A stretch of 64,000 nucleotides of DNA from Brevibacillus gelatini (GTDB taxonomy: Bacteria; Bacillota; Bacilli; Brevibacillales; Brevibacillaceae). The stretch lies in contig NZ_RHHS01000028.1 of NCBI RefSeq assembly GCF_003710935.1, forward strand, positions 43,020 through 107,019, in the 5' to 3' direction. A program made the position numbers and the translations under genes. Below, one piece after another: positions 7,497 to 16,800 of the stretch. The stretch's first letter is position 1. Each line of letters opens with the position of its first letter. The notes under the pieces were generated by a model. It saw only the letters and a program-made list of their open reading frames with translations. It was not told the DNA's origin and did not search any database.

Positions 7497-7996
7497 CGGG
7501 TGAAGGTAGAGTATCGTTTCTCGTCATCGTCGTAGCAGGTTTTGTTCTCGCGAACACCCTTCCGATGACCTGGATTCCTCTCTTGCTTTGGTTGGGGATT
7601 CTGTGGATACTGGGGATAACTCTGTGGGTATGGAAAAAACAGGAGACGTATTCCGGCTGGTGGATGGGCGCGGCCTATTGGATTCTTATGGGATGGAAGG
7701 GAGATGAAGTCCGTCTCGCCTTGTACCAGGTAGCCTTGGAGTATTGGAACGGGGATGGGGCGATGAACTGGTTGTTGATTACGTTAGCGGTGACCGTCTT
7801 ATATGCCGTGGTCGGCATCAAGATGTGTCACCGCTTTGCGGTTGCCCTTCCCAAATGGGTAACGTCGTCCATGGGGACGTTGACCCGCTCGGTAAAGAAG
7901 GCCATGGGCCAAGATTGGGAGCTAATCGAATTCCAGCTGGGGGTAGATCGTACAAGCGAGATCACAAGCGAACCATTTCGTCCAGGTGGGGAATAA
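7493..7996 (+). CDS. Small integral membrane protein, possible conjugation component
   Basis: The ATG at 7493 overlaps the preceding stop (TTATGA). Three hydrophobic helices are visible (about residues 8-28, 30-48 and 93-115), then a soluble tail. I recognise no family. Coupling ATPases of the VirD4/TraG type normally carry two N-terminal membrane helices. The one in this window (starting at 13437) lacks them, and only the CBASS operon separates it from this gene. This protein may therefore supply the membrane anchor of a split coupling complex. That is inference from topology and position. Confidence 0.6.
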   Translation: MTGEGRVSFLVIVVAGFVLANTLPMTWIPLLLWLGILWILGITLWVWKKQETYSGWWMGAAYWILMGWKGDEVRLALYQVALEYWNGDGAMNWLLITLAVTVLYAVVGIKMCHRFAVALPKWVTSSMGTLTRSVKKAMGQDWELIEFQLGVDRTSEITSEPFRPGGE

Positions 7997-8124
7997 GGGG
8001 ATGAGTTGATGCATTATCGGGGGAGAAGTTGAATCTCGGAAATGCTTATTAAACTTAAACCAATTTAGGACCTGAGACTAGCTATTTTCCTCTATGAATT
8101 AATGTGTCAGTTAATCTGCAACCA

Positions 8125-8154
8125 TTGGATATTACTGGATACCTCAGTTATAAT
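8125..8154 (+). promoter_or_regulatory. Sigma-A-type promoter of the CBASS operon
   Basis: TTGGAT (8125-8130) and TATAAT (8149-8154) are separated by 18 bp, about 60 bp before the Cap4 start. The surrounding DNA is more AT-rich than the flanking conjugation genes, consistent with an acquired cassette. Confidence 0.6.
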
Positions 8155-8213
8155 AGAAGAGAACATATAAAAAATGAAAAGATCGATAAGAAGACAGAGA
8201 AATCGGGGGCATT

Positions 8214-9746
8214 ATGAGCAATTCAGTCGTAGCACGCATGCAAGGTGATGATTATCAAGCACTATACTTTTGGCTAATGGCTTGCCGCTTATTTCAAGAG
8301 CACACTCGGGTTAATTCGGTTGGCTATGAATATGATTTAGCAAAATCTTTTGATGACGTCGTGGTCATCTATGATCCACCTTCTATAGATGAGCAGGGTA
8401 ATCCATTACATATGGATTTCTATCAGATCAAGTATCATGTAGCACAGGAAGGAACGATTACTTGGCAAAGTCTATGCGATCCTGCCTTCATCAATGCCAC
8501 CTCCGTGTCCTTTTTGCAAAAATTAAAGAACGCGTACCAACTCATGAAGCAACAAGGGAAAAATTGTCGGTTTCATTTAGTAACCCCATGGATAATTAAT
8601 CCGACTGATCCCCTGCGTATCCTTATTAGTAACACGGGTGGAGCACTTCGCCTCAGTAAGTTAATGGAGGGAAAAACAGACGCGAGCCAGATGGGTAAAA
8701 TTAGAGCAGTTTGGCGAGAACACATGGGGTTAGCTAGTGATCAGGAATTACTAGAAGTACTCGCATCTTTGCGACTCATTCTAGGCTCAGGAACGATGGT
8801 CCAACTAACCGAGCGATTGAATGATCGCCTTCTTGCTGTCGGTCTCCAACCAATAAATGAAGCGGTAAATACACATACTTATGTGAATCTTATTCAAAAT
8901 CTTTTTAAAAAAGGAAAAGTCTTATTCCAAAAGCAAGAACTATTGGAATGTTGTAAAAGAGAGGGGCTATGGAGAGGAGTAACGGCTAGTAGCACTTCAG
9001 CAATTGAAGTAGGAATAAGAAGTTTCTACAGGTGGGCAGAGAACATGGAAGACGAAACGGAAAATATGCTGCCGTTGGAAAAATATTTTGAAGGACGTTA
9101 TTTGAAAGAGGGTTATAGTTGGCAAAACATCGCTTCGGAAATAGAAGAATTTATTAAAAGGTCATTTGTTCGGGGAAAACAGTATAATCTTCACCTGGAT
9201 GCCCATGCCAGTATTGCTTTTGCTGCTGGGTACCATTTAAACGTTAGTTCAGGTGTTGATGTAGCGCCGGTTCAAAAAGTATTCAGAGGCGGAAAACAAA
9301 TATGGCGCCCGGACGAACAAAATCAGCAAAAGGTCTATCCAGATTGGGAGTATGCCGAAACAACGCTATCTGGGAAAGGGCACGACGTAGCAATTGCCAT
9401 AGGCGTCAAACATGACATAACTGAAGATGTGTTGGTTTATATAAATCAGGCCAATCTTCCCGTTGGTCGTATTATTACATGTTTGGTAGAAGGTGGTCCA
9501 AGTGCATTTGCTATTCAAGATGCAAATCATGCATTGTTCCTTGCCGACCGGATAACAGCGAAAGTGAAATCAAGAAACATACATGAACGAACAGGTCATT
9601 TGCATATATTTTACGCTGGTCCGAACGCACTATTGTTCTTTATCGGTAAACTTGCGAAATCTTTCGGAAAGTGTACGATATATGAATATGATTTCGATAC
9701 TCAAATGCCTGGGAAGTACCAGCCAGGAATTACTTTTCCAAAATAA
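8214..9746 (+). CDS. cap4: CBASS effector Cap4: nuclease (DUF4297-type) fused to SAVED domain
   Basis: The 510-residue protein starts with a PD-(D/E)XK-like nuclease domain: GDDYQALYFW (residues 11-20), an acidic DDVVV near 47-51 and DFYQIKYH (68-75), giving the Asp and Gln-x-Lys of the active site. The C-terminal half, with GHDVAIAIGVKHDI, a Rossmann-like segment and HLHIFYAGPNALLFFIGKLA near the end, matches the SAVED domain that senses cyclic di- and trinucleotides. In Cap4 proteins ligand binding by SAVED activates DNA degradation and kills the infected cell. It is the first gene of a four-gene operon; GGGGGC before ATG 8214 is a weak ribosome binding site. Confidence 0.88.
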   Translation: MSNSVVARMQGDDYQALYFWLMACRLFQEHTRVNSVGYEYDLAKSFDDVVVIYDPPSIDEQGNPLHMDFYQIKYHVAQEGTITWQSLCDPAFINATSVSFLQKLKNAYQLMKQQGKNCRFHLVTPWIINPTDPLRILISNTGGALRLSKLMEGKTDASQMGKIRAVWREHMGLASDQELLEVLASLRLILGSGTMVQLTERLNDRLLAVGLQPINEAVNTHTYVNLIQNLFKKGKVLFQKQELLECCKREGLWRGVTASSTSAIEVGIRSFYRWAENMEDETENMLPLEKYFEGRYLKEGYSWQNIASEIEEFIKRSFVRGKQYNLHLDAHASIAFAAGYHLNVSSGVDVAPVQKVFRGGKQIWRPDEQNQQKVYPDWEYAETTLSGKGHDVAIAIGVKHDITEDVLVYINQANLPVGRIITCLVEGGPSAFAIQDANHALFLADRITAKVKSRNIHERTGHLHIFYAGPNALLFFIGKLAKSFGKCTIYEYDFDTQMPGKYQPGITFPK

Positions 9747-9761
9747 AAGGAGGATCCAATT

Positions 9762-10859
9762 ATGAAGTTACCGACCTATTTCAGCGATTTTTTGCGAAAC
9801 ATTCGATTAACTCCGAGTCAAATTAATGATTTAATTACAGGGCATACAACTCTACGAGATAGATTAAACAAAGACGAAACATTATCTAAGATAATTGTGA
9901 GTACGTTTCTTCAAGGGAGTTACAGAAGATCGACTGCTATTCGACCAAAAAATGAGCAACGGTCTGATGTAGATGTAATCGTCGTAACAAGATTATCTCA
10001 AGATGAATATACCCCTGAACAAGCGATGAAGGTTTTTGAGCCATTTTTGGAAAAGTACTATGCAGGCAAATATCGCTATCAAGGGCGTTCCATTGGCATA
10101 GAACTTAGTTATGTTGACCTTGATCTCGTGATCACTTCAGCTCCATCTGAGGCTGAAGAAGGTATCCTACAGTCTGAAGATTTGTTAAACACATATTCTA
10201 TTGAAGACTATGAAGAAATCTCCAAATCAGTAAGTACCCCCATCCCCTTTTTTTTAACAGAAAGTACTACTGAACCCGAATGGAAAACTTCTCCTTTATT
10301 TATTCCAGACCGGAATGTAGAGAAGTGGGTCAAAACACATCCTTTGGAACAAATACGTTGGACGTGGAATAAGAACGCAAAATGCAATAAGCACTATGTT
10401 AATGTAGTAAAAGCATTAAAGTGGTGGAAACGAATAAACGACCCGGAAAATAACCCTAAAAGTTACCCATTAGAGCACTTAATCGGACAGTCTTGCCCTG
10501 ATGGAATTGAATCAGTAGCTGAAGGGGTTACCTTTACACTTGAATATATTGTTGACAACTATAAGGAAAAGCCTTTTTTAAGTGATCACGGTGTTCCCGA
10601 GCACGATGTTTTAGGAAGAGTAACTGATGAAGAATATGAAGCGTTTTACGAAAAAGTTAAGGATGCAGCTATTATTGCTCGTAAGGCACTTGATGCTGAA
10701 ACAGTAGAGGAGAGTGCCGAGGAATGGCGTAAACTTTTCGGGAATAAATTCCCTGAACCGCCGAAGAGATCAACAAATTCAAGTAACTCTACTGGTTCTC
10801 AGGGAGGTTTTACTACAAGAACTGATAAAACAATTCCTGGTGGTGGGAGATTTGCTTAA
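9762..10859 (+). CDS. CD-NTase (cGAS/DncV-like cyclic oligonucleotide synthase) of CBASS
   Basis: A nucleotidyltransferase signature is clear: GS at residues 52-53, RRSTAIRP (55-62), then SDVDVIVV with Asp69 and Asp71. A third carboxylate is likely in YVDLDLVI (Asp121). Together these bind the two metals for cyclic oligonucleotide synthesis from NTPs. The length of 365 residues and a C-terminal alpha-helical part fit the SMODS/CD-NTase family; I cannot assign the clade or product. The flexible C-terminus ends in GGGRFA. In type II CBASS, Cap2 forms a thioester with and conjugates the CD-NTase C-terminus, so this tail is the likely conjugation site. AAGGAGG lies 9 bp upstream of the ATG. Confidence 0.92.
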   Translation: MKLPTYFSDFLRNIRLTPSQINDLITGHTTLRDRLNKDETLSKIIVSTFLQGSYRRSTAIRPKNEQRSDVDVIVVTRLSQDEYTPEQAMKVFEPFLEKYYAGKYRYQGRSIGIELSYVDLDLVITSAPSEAEEGILQSEDLLNTYSIEDYEEISKSVSTPIPFFLTESTTEPEWKTSPLFIPDRNVEKWVKTHPLEQIRWTWNKNAKCNKHYVNVVKALKWWKRINDPENNPKSYPLEHLIGQSCPDGIESVAEGVTFTLEYIVDNYKEKPFLSDHGVPEHDVLGRVTDEEYEAFYEKVKDAAIIARKALDAETVEESAEEWRKLFGNKFPEPPKRSTNSSNSTGSQGGFTTRTDKTIPGGGRFA

Positions 10860-10860
10860 T

Positions 10861-12675
10861 TTGATTAGAAAAGAACCTTCAGAAGCTCTTTTGATAGGAA
10901 GAAGAGCTTTGGAAGCAGTGAATGGAGTAGAATTACTTCATGATTTTCGTTGGGACCCATTGTTTAATAAGTGGGTCCTTTTTGCCGCTTTAACAGTGGA
11001 TACCGACCCACATGGCCGAATTCCAGTTCAGACGAAATGGTACATTCATGTTGATAACAGCTATCCACAAGGCGAAATAGAATTTTTCCCCGCTACAGAT
11101 GACGGAATCTCATTAACCTTTCCACATCAAAACTATAATGGAGATACGGAGACGGACAGACCATGGCGAAAAGGGAAAATATGTCTTGATCCAGTCATTA
11201 GAGTATTTGGAAGGACGGGATATGATTTTGGACCACATGATGAAGAAAACCGTCTCGTTTGGCACTTTGAACGCGCAAAAGCATGGATACTTGCGGCTTC
11301 GAGAGATTCCCTGCAATCAAATGGAGATCCTTTTGAATTACCCCAGTTTAGAACTGATGCATCATCAATAATCGCCTTTTCAGAAAGCCCTACAACCTTC
11401 GACAAGTGGAATGAAAGTAGCTACACATACGGATTAGTTGAATTTGTAAGAATAAAAGACGATCCGAAAATATTTGTAACGAAAAGTTTTAAGACTCTAG
11501 GTGGAAGGGAAGTGTACAAGCCAAAGTGGGGGAAAGCTTTTTCGGTTGAGAATGCAAATACTAGAGGCTTATGGATTAAGCTCAATGCGGTACCTGTAAT
11601 TGATCCTTGGCAAGCTCCGATGTCTTGGCATGAGTTGTGCCAAGTATGCAATTCACAAGGAATCGATCTTATGGAGATCATAAAAAATGCCGCACGTTTA
11701 TTTCGGGACGGGAGACCTCATTATGTGCTGTTAGGATTCCCCATACCAGAAAAAGTCGGTGAATTACCTTGCATTAGATTTTGGCAAGCTTTTCAGCTTC
11801 CTGTATTGTCTAGTGGAAATCGAGTGCCTAACGGTTTTCGAAAAGGTGAAAAAGGTTACTGGTACAGAGATAGAACCCAAATTTTAAGGGGAAGCGAAAC
11901 GATTACATGGATTCATTCAGAGAACTGGCACAGAAATGAGATTTTTAATCGTGGGAAACTACCCCCAGGCATAACCAATACATCGATATTACAAATTGGA
12001 GTGGGAGCGTTGGGTTCCGTTGTTGCAGAACAACTAGTGCGCGCTGATGTTCAAAATTTAACCTTAATGGATGGAGATAAACTGCACATAGGAAATTTAA
12101 CACGCCATACACTTGGATTGTTGGATCTGAAAGATAATAAAGCCGAGGCGGTTGCAAAGCGTTTAAATCAATCAGTACCTCATAGCAATGTTAACTCGAT
12201 TTCTGGGTACTTACCATGTGATTCTGCTGAGCTATTAAACCAATATCAGGTCATCTTAGATTGTACTGGGGAAGATGATGTGCTGTTTAAGTTGGAAAAA
12301 ACCACGTGGAAAAAACCAAAAACTTTCATTTCAGCATCTCTGGGTTTTGCTGCCAAGCGTTTGTTCATATATTGTCAGAAAGGTGATGAGTTTTCAACGG
12401 CTGCATTTTTTCGTATCATGAAACCTTGGTTGGAAAGAGAAAGGGAAAGTTATGATATTGAAGAGATGCCTCGAGAAGGAATTGGATGCTGGCATCCTGT
12501 TTTTCCTGCGAGAATCGATGATATTTGGATGATGTCTGGAATTGTAATAAAGAGCATTGAAAAATTTATTCAGTCTCCACCGAAAAAACCAACGCTACTG
12601 GTTTATGAGCAAAAATGGCAAAATGGATTCTTCCATGGTGTAGAATTGGTCTACCAGGAGGATGAAAATGAGTAA
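10861..12675 (+). CDS. cap2: CBASS Cap2: E2-E1 ubiquitin-transfer-like fusion protein
   Basis: The start is uncertain: TTG at 10861, directly after the CD-NTase stop, or TTG at 10852 overlapping it. Either implies translational coupling. The N-terminal E2-like domain carries the catalytic Cys in GKICLDP (about residue 108). The C-terminal half is an E1/ThiF adenylation domain with GVGALGSVVAEQL near residue 380, MDGDKL, NLTRH and DCTGEDD. A Cys in GIGCWHP (about 542) is a candidate for the E1 thioester residue. In type II CBASS, Cap2 charges and transfers the CD-NTase C-terminus to a target, priming second-messenger synthesis. The length of 604 residues is typical. Confidence 0.9.
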   Translation: MIRKEPSEALLIGRRALEAVNGVELLHDFRWDPLFNKWVLFAALTVDTDPHGRIPVQTKWYIHVDNSYPQGEIEFFPATDDGISLTFPHQNYNGDTETDRPWRKGKICLDPVIRVFGRTGYDFGPHDEENRLVWHFERAKAWILAASRDSLQSNGDPFELPQFRTDASSIIAFSESPTTFDKWNESSYTYGLVEFVRIKDDPKIFVTKSFKTLGGREVYKPKWGKAFSVENANTRGLWIKLNAVPVIDPWQAPMSWHELCQVCNSQGIDLMEIIKNAARLFRDGRPHYVLLGFPIPEKVGELPCIRFWQAFQLPVLSSGNRVPNGFRKGEKGYWYRDRTQILRGSETITWIHSENWHRNEIFNRGKLPPGITNTSILQIGVGALGSVVAEQLVRADVQNLTLMDGDKLHIGNLTRHTLGLLDLKDNKAEAVAKRLNQSVPHSNVNSISGYLPCDSAELLNQYQVILDCTGEDDVLFKLEKTTWKKPKTFISASLGFAAKRLFIYCQKGDEFSTAAFFRIMKPWLERERESYDIEEMPREGIGCWHPVFPARIDDIWMMSGIVIKSIEKFIQSPPKKPTLLVYEQKWQNGFFHGVELVYQEDENE

Positions 12676-13165
12676 AAGACTATACTGGAACGAGACCGCT
12701 GTTATCGGCTTATCTTTGGATGCAAACCACGAGCGAGAAATGTTACAAGAGTGTACAAAAAGTTTTCCTAATGAAACAGGGGGAATACTTATAGGGTTAT
12801 ACAAGCAAGATAATACCATTGCTGAAGTCACTAAGATTTCCGGACCACCTAAAGACTCTAAGCACGGAAGATATACGTTTTATAGAGGCACTCTCGGTCT
12901 CATTGAGCTGCTCGATGAATATTGGGAAAAACATCAGCAATACTACCTTGGAGAGTGGCACTTTCATCCCAATGGAAAACCAGTACCGAGTCATCAGGAT
13001 ATTTTGCAAATGAAACAAATAGCAAATTCTAAGCGATATAATTGTCCAGAGCCTACATTGCTGATCGTAGGCGGGCATCCAAAAAAACAATGGACCACAA
13101 GTGCATATGTTTTCCCAAAAGGAAAAGAGTGTATCACTCTACCTGTATGGGAGCTAGGTAAATAA
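12668..13165 (+). CDS. cap3: CBASS Cap3: JAB/MPN deconjugating protease
   Basis: ATG 12668 is preferred to ATG 12662 because AGGAGG (12656-12661) is properly spaced only for the second. The start overlaps the cap2 stop by 8 bp. The JAMM zinc site is complete: Glu36 in ETGGILIG, His98 and His100 in EWHFHP, Ser108 and Asp111. JAB proteins of this type cleave CD-NTase conjugates made by Cap2 and limit activation. The operon Cap4, CD-NTase, Cap2, Cap3 is thus a complete type II CBASS. Confidence 0.92.
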   Translation: MSKRLYWNETAVIGLSLDANHEREMLQECTKSFPNETGGILIGLYKQDNTIAEVTKISGPPKDSKHGRYTFYRGTLGLIELLDEYWEKHQQYYLGEWHFHPNGKPVPSHQDILQMKQIANSKRYNCPEPTLLIVGGHPKKQWTTSAYVFPKGKECITLPVWELGK

Positions 13166-13323
13166 TGATTGCCCCAAGAAATGCAACTCTCTTTTCAAGA
13201 GGATTATTGAAATCTTATTAACCGGCATGGAAAGAATTGATACACTGTCGGTTACAGGACTATGTTTGAAAGTATAGTTAATTGTTATTCAACTTCCTCG
13301 GTCTATAGTGAACTAACAACGCA

Positions 13324-13362
13324 AGCAGTCTAAAACTTTGTCTTGTTTTAGACTGCTTTTTT
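13324..13362 (+). terminator. Strong terminator after the CBASS operon
   Basis: A 13-bp perfect stem (13324-13336 with 13345-13357, AGCAGTCTAAAAC and its complement) is followed by TTTTTT. It isolates the CBASS operon from the following conjugation genes. The rest of 13166-13436 holds no gene I can support. Confidence 0.88.
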
Positions 13363-13436
13363 AATGCGTGGGTCGTTCAAGTCTAAAACGAATTTTTTCA
13401 AGCGGTCGATATTGAAAGGAGGCGAAACAAACGAAC

Positions 13437-14930
13437 ATGGTTGTCACCTATGGCGGACTGGATGTGTTTTTGCACACCTTAGTTGTGGGACCAACCGGGA
13501 GCGGGAAAACAAGTTACTTGCTCTCTCCCATGGCCATGCAAATCTTGGAGTCGTATAAGCGTGGAAACCGTGTCGGGATGCTGATTTTGGAGCCAAGCGG
13601 CGACTTTGTGGAGGATATTTACCAAGGGTGCCTTGCCTACGGTATCCCGGTTTGGCGAATCGATCCAACGTGGGACGGAAGCGATGGTTTAAACCCGCTT
13701 TTGGGCGAACCTCAAGTCGTCGCGGAAATGACGAGGACCGTATTGAAAAGGCTTTTTGGCAAACAAGAAGCCTTTTTTGCATTGGTGCAGGAAATGGCTG
13801 CACGAAATGCGGTCTTGCTTTTGAAGCGTCTGTACGGAGACGATGCCGATCTGCTGCATATTGTCCGCGCGCTCCGAAATCTCAAAACGCTGAAGGAACA
13901 CATCACGGATTATGAACGAAAATACAGGAGAGATGACCTTGTGGAGTTTTTTCAGGTTGAGGTTTTCGACAGTGAAAACTTCACCAAAATCTCTACGGGC
14001 CTTCGGATGCAGCTGGAAGACTTGGTTGGGAACGAGCTGGTGTTGAAACTGCTGACGAAAAAGAAGGACGAGAGTGTCCGGTTTGAGGATCATTTGGCAA
14101 ACGGAGGGGTGGTTCTCATTAACTCCGCGTTGGGAGAGTTGGGGAATCTCAGCAGCATTTTCGGCCAGTTTGCCATTATGACATTTCAAAACGCTGTTTT
14201 TCGTCGGCCGGGGAACCAATGGACGAGGCGCCCACATTACACCTTCATTGACGAGCTGCCGGAATATCTCAATCCGGATTTTCGCCGACTATTGACGTTG
14301 GGGCGGAAATATCGAAACGCGTGTACGATCGCCATCCAGAATATTTCCCAGCTGAAGGTAGACGGATATCCCGGCTTGGAGGATACCATTATGACCAACT
14401 GCCGGAACAAATTGATTTTCGCCTGTGAACACGAAGCGGATGCAAAAAAGTTCAGCGCCTTGTTTGGGACGGAAAAGCGCGTTAATCAGACCAAAATGTA
14501 CGACACCCATATGGGAATAAAAGCAATCACGGCGGACAAAGTGACCCAGACGGAAAAGGAAGTACCGCGGTTTACTCCGACACAGCTCATGGAATTGCCT
14601 GCCTATCACTTTGTCGCCAGGCTCGTAAAGAACGGGCAGTTGCAGGTACCCAAGCTCGTGAAGGGGGAACTGGTTCGAATACCAGAAGGGAAGGAGGAAG
14701 AAGAAAAACGGAAGCCATTCGCGTGGTTAGAAACAGTGAAAAGAAAACGAAAGGAGGAGATGATCTCGACAGATGTTCCGAGTGAATCAGAGGAGGAAAA
14801 AGCAGCAGTCTCACAAGAGGGGGGAGATCAGCCGACAAAGAAGATCACGATTGTGTTTCCAGAACAGTCCAATGTTTCCGGGGAAGTGAAATGGTTTACG
14901 TTACGAAAAGCCAAACGAAAAACGGGATAA
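13437..14930 (+). CDS. VirD4/TraG-like conjugative coupling ATPase without membrane anchor
   Basis: The Walker A motif GPTGSGKTS appears at residues 17-25, so the usual N-terminal transmembrane helices of type IV coupling proteins are missing. A Walker B-like segment, TFIDELPEY, is near residue 268, and IAIQNISQLK follows, typical of TraG/VirD4 C-terminal motor cores. The C-terminus is a charged, probably flexible tail. Coupling proteins pump relaxosome DNA into a type IV secretion channel. AAGGAGG at 13416-13422 is 14 bp from the ATG, rather far. The small membrane protein at 7493-7996, before the CBASS insertion, may supply the anchor. Confidence 0.78.
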   Translation: MVVTYGGLDVFLHTLVVGPTGSGKTSYLLSPMAMQILESYKRGNRVGMLILEPSGDFVEDIYQGCLAYGIPVWRIDPTWDGSDGLNPLLGEPQVVAEMTRTVLKRLFGKQEAFFALVQEMAARNAVLLLKRLYGDDADLLHIVRALRNLKTLKEHITDYERKYRRDDLVEFFQVEVFDSENFTKISTGLRMQLEDLVGNELVLKLLTKKKDESVRFEDHLANGGVVLINSALGELGNLSSIFGQFAIMTFQNAVFRRPGNQWTRRPHYTFIDELPEYLNPDFRRLLTLGRKYRNACTIAIQNISQLKVDGYPGLEDTIMTNCRNKLIFACEHEADAKKFSALFGTEKRVNQTKMYDTHMGIKAITADKVTQTEKEVPRFTPTQLMELPAYHFVARLVKNGQLQVPKLVKGELVRIPEGKEEEEKRKPFAWLETVKRKRKEEMISTDVPSESEEEKAAVSQEGGDQPTKKITIVFPEQSNVSGEVKWFTLRKAKRKTG

Positions 14931-15265
14931 CGTGGCTTCCCTTAAGTGAAGTGGGGTATCCAAAGAATGAAATGGCGATTTTGGTCCCTGGTTTTGGCAG
15001 GAATCACGATAGGATCGGGTTTAACCCTTTGGGAAGCGTTCTCCTAGCGGGGGCTTCCAGCATATTTGGTAAAGGTGGGTATGACATGGCAAGACAAGCG
15101 GCTGTCAACGAGCAACGGATGGTGGCTACCAAGAAGCCAACAACCCGGAAGCAGAGATCAACAAAAGTCAGCGAGGAGGTTCCGTTCGTTCCATTTCTCC
15201 GAGTGGACATAAAAACGGGAGCATTCATTCTGGACGAGCGAGAAGAAAGATATTGGAAGATATGA
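14891..15265 (+). CDS. Hypothetical protein, 124 aa
   Basis: It overlaps the end of the coupling ATPase gene by 40 bp in another frame. I recognise no family. The middle carries a weakly hydrophobic Gly-rich stretch (PLGSVLLAGASSIFGKGG), followed by a very basic segment (KKPTTRKQRSTK) that could bind nucleic acid. The start has only a weak GGGGAAG ribosome binding site, so the exact start and even its expression are uncertain. A downstream terminator fits the end of a transcript. Confidence 0.45.
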   Translation: MVYVTKSQTKNGITWLPLSEVGYPKNEMAILVPGFGRNHDRIGFNPLGSVLLAGASSIFGKGGYDMARQAAVNEQRMVATKKPTTRKQRSTKVSEEVPFVPFLRVDIKTGAFILDEREERYWKI

Positions 15266-15268
15266 TCA

Positions 15269-15306
15269 ATAGCTACTCTCCCATAAGGAAGAGGGCTATT
15301 TTTATT
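15269..15306 (+). terminator. Probable terminator
   Basis: An interrupted stem pairs AATAG, CTCT and CC on the left with GG, AGAG and CTATT on the right, and is followed by TTTTATTTT. It separates the coupling-protein transcript from the S1-domain gene. Confidence 0.6.
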
Positions 15307-15336
15307 TTCTCAAATTCAAAAGAGGAGGAATTACTC

Positions 15337-16215
15337 ATGTTGGCAAACATTTTCGAGCGCAAAGGGGATCAGAAAAACTTCTGGGCGGAGCTGTTCGCTG
15401 CCAAACAAAACAACATGGCCATTCAGGCAAATGTTGTCGGCTTGGAAACACACAAATTGAACGGAGAATCGGTTCGCTGCTGGGTATTGGAAGTAGAGCC
15501 AACTGGGACTGTGAAAGGCATCGTTCCGCGAATGGAAACAGGCGTAGAAAAATCATCCGAGATGAATGAATTCCTGGGGCAGACCATTCCGGTCATGATC
15601 CTGCACATTGACCAGGACGCCGAACAAGTGCTGTGCAGCCGTATCCGTGCCATCGAACTGATGCAGGAAATTGCCTTACGGCGGGTGAAGGTAGGGGATC
15701 AATACACGGCTACGGTGACAAAAGTATCGCAGAACCGTATCGTGGCAGAAACCTCCGGGTTTTCATTTACGTTTACCAATTCCGACTTGAAATTGCCATT
15801 TAAGGATTTGCGAGACGTGTATCAGGTAGGCCATACAATCACCGTTGAAGTCAAGGAGATCGTCAGGGATGGGCAAGCTTTACAACAGAGTGAAGCGGCA
15901 GCCGGGGAAGATCAAGGCGAGAAAGTGCCTGCTTCGTCCATTCGGCTTGTCGTGGTACCTGTTCTCCAGGATAAATGGGATTTGATTGGCACAAAGTTCA
16001 ATCTCCGTGGTGTGTACAAAGGCGTGATTAAACGCCAATTCGACGCTGGGTATTGGGTCGAACTGGTTCCTGGATTGGATGTGTATTGCCTGCATCCGAA
16101 GCGAAGCCTGCACAAAGGCTTGCTCAAAGAGGGACAAGTAGTGTTCATCCAGCTGCAGCGGATCAACAACAAAGAGCGGCGGTTGAGCGGCGAAATTACC
16201 CGTGTGATCGGGTGA
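15337..16215 (+). CDS. S1 (OB-fold) RNA-binding domain protein
   Basis: ATG 15337 follows GAGGAGG (15322-15328). Two S1-like regions are visible. One lies near residues 110-165 (VKVGDQYTATVTKVSQNRIV, then TITVEVKEI). The other is near 225-290 (FNLRGVYKGVIKRQFDAGYW, LKEGQVVFIQLQRIN). The middle contains a short acidic linker. S1 domains bind single-stranded RNA. Plasmid-borne S1 proteins of this size are of unknown role, possibly influencing translation or stability of transcripts from the element. It is followed 6 bp later by another gene. Confidence 0.65.
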   Translation: MLANIFERKGDQKNFWAELFAAKQNNMAIQANVVGLETHKLNGESVRCWVLEVEPTGTVKGIVPRMETGVEKSSEMNEFLGQTIPVMILHIDQDAEQVLCSRIRAIELMQEIALRRVKVGDQYTATVTKVSQNRIVAETSGFSFTFTNSDLKLPFKDLRDVYQVGHTITVEVKEIVRDGQALQQSEAAAGEDQGEKVPASSIRLVVVPVLQDKWDLIGTKFNLRGVYKGVIKRQFDAGYWVELVPGLDVYCLHPKRSLHKGLLKEGQVVFIQLQRINNKERRLSGEITRVIG

Positions 16216-16221
16216 GAAAAC

Positions 16222-16800
16222 ATGTTCGGGAAATCATGGACATTCAACTGGGAACCTACGCAAACCTCATCTCTGGAGGTTCAGTCTCCGCTGCTGGAAT
16301 GGGTGAGAACCATCGGGATCATCACGGCCACTTCCGCAGACTGGTTTCATGCCACCAAGAGGGAAACACGGGAAACGATCAAGCAGCTTTTATCCGCTGG
16401 CATCATTATGCGCGGCCAAGCCCAATCCGAGGATAACCAAAAGCTCACCGTTTACGCTATCGAACCTCTTGCCGGAGACGCGGCCGTAAAAAAACTGATC
16501 CTGGAGCGAGTCTTGGATCACTGGCTGGACTACGTGGAGCCCATTGATATTCAGACAAACCCAAGCGGGGGCACGATCCGGATTGGAGACGAACTGGTGG
16601 ACATTCGGATTTTGTATGGGGATGTCCACCCTCCCGAACGGGAGCGGGTCTTATGGTTCGGAGGAAATTGGGACGAGTTTCGATCTGTCATTCAGCCGGG
16701 ACACTTTGCAGCGACCCTGGACGTATGGGAAAAGGGAATGGTGATGAAGTGGGAACACAATTGGACGCCCGTTCCTCTGTCCCTCTTGACGAAGGGATAG
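16222..16800 (+). CDS. Hypothetical protein with probable N-terminal winged helix
   Basis: The 192-residue protein has a likely HTH at residues 22-62 (LLEWVRTIGIITATSADWF, then TRETIKQLLSAGII). The C-terminal domain is of unknown type with several conserved-looking Trp. The overall plan resembles the wHTH protein at 6762-7496. A strong promoter for the downstream noncoding RNA overlaps its last codons. I cannot assign a function. Confidence 0.5.
   Translation: MFGKSWTFNWEPTQTSSLEVQSPLLEWVRTIGIITATSADWFHATKRETRETIKQLLSAGIIMRGQAQSEDNQKLTVYAIEPLAGDAAVKKLILERVLDHWLDYVEPIDIQTNPSGGTIRIGDELVDIRILYGDVHPPERERVLWFGGNWDEFRSVIQPGHFAATLDVWEKGMVMKWEHNWTPVPLSLLTKG

Noticed and set aside
13689..14237. A 182-codon minus-strand frame inside the coupling ATPase gene
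   Set aside because: It is a shadow of the plus-strand gene, which has clear Walker motifs.
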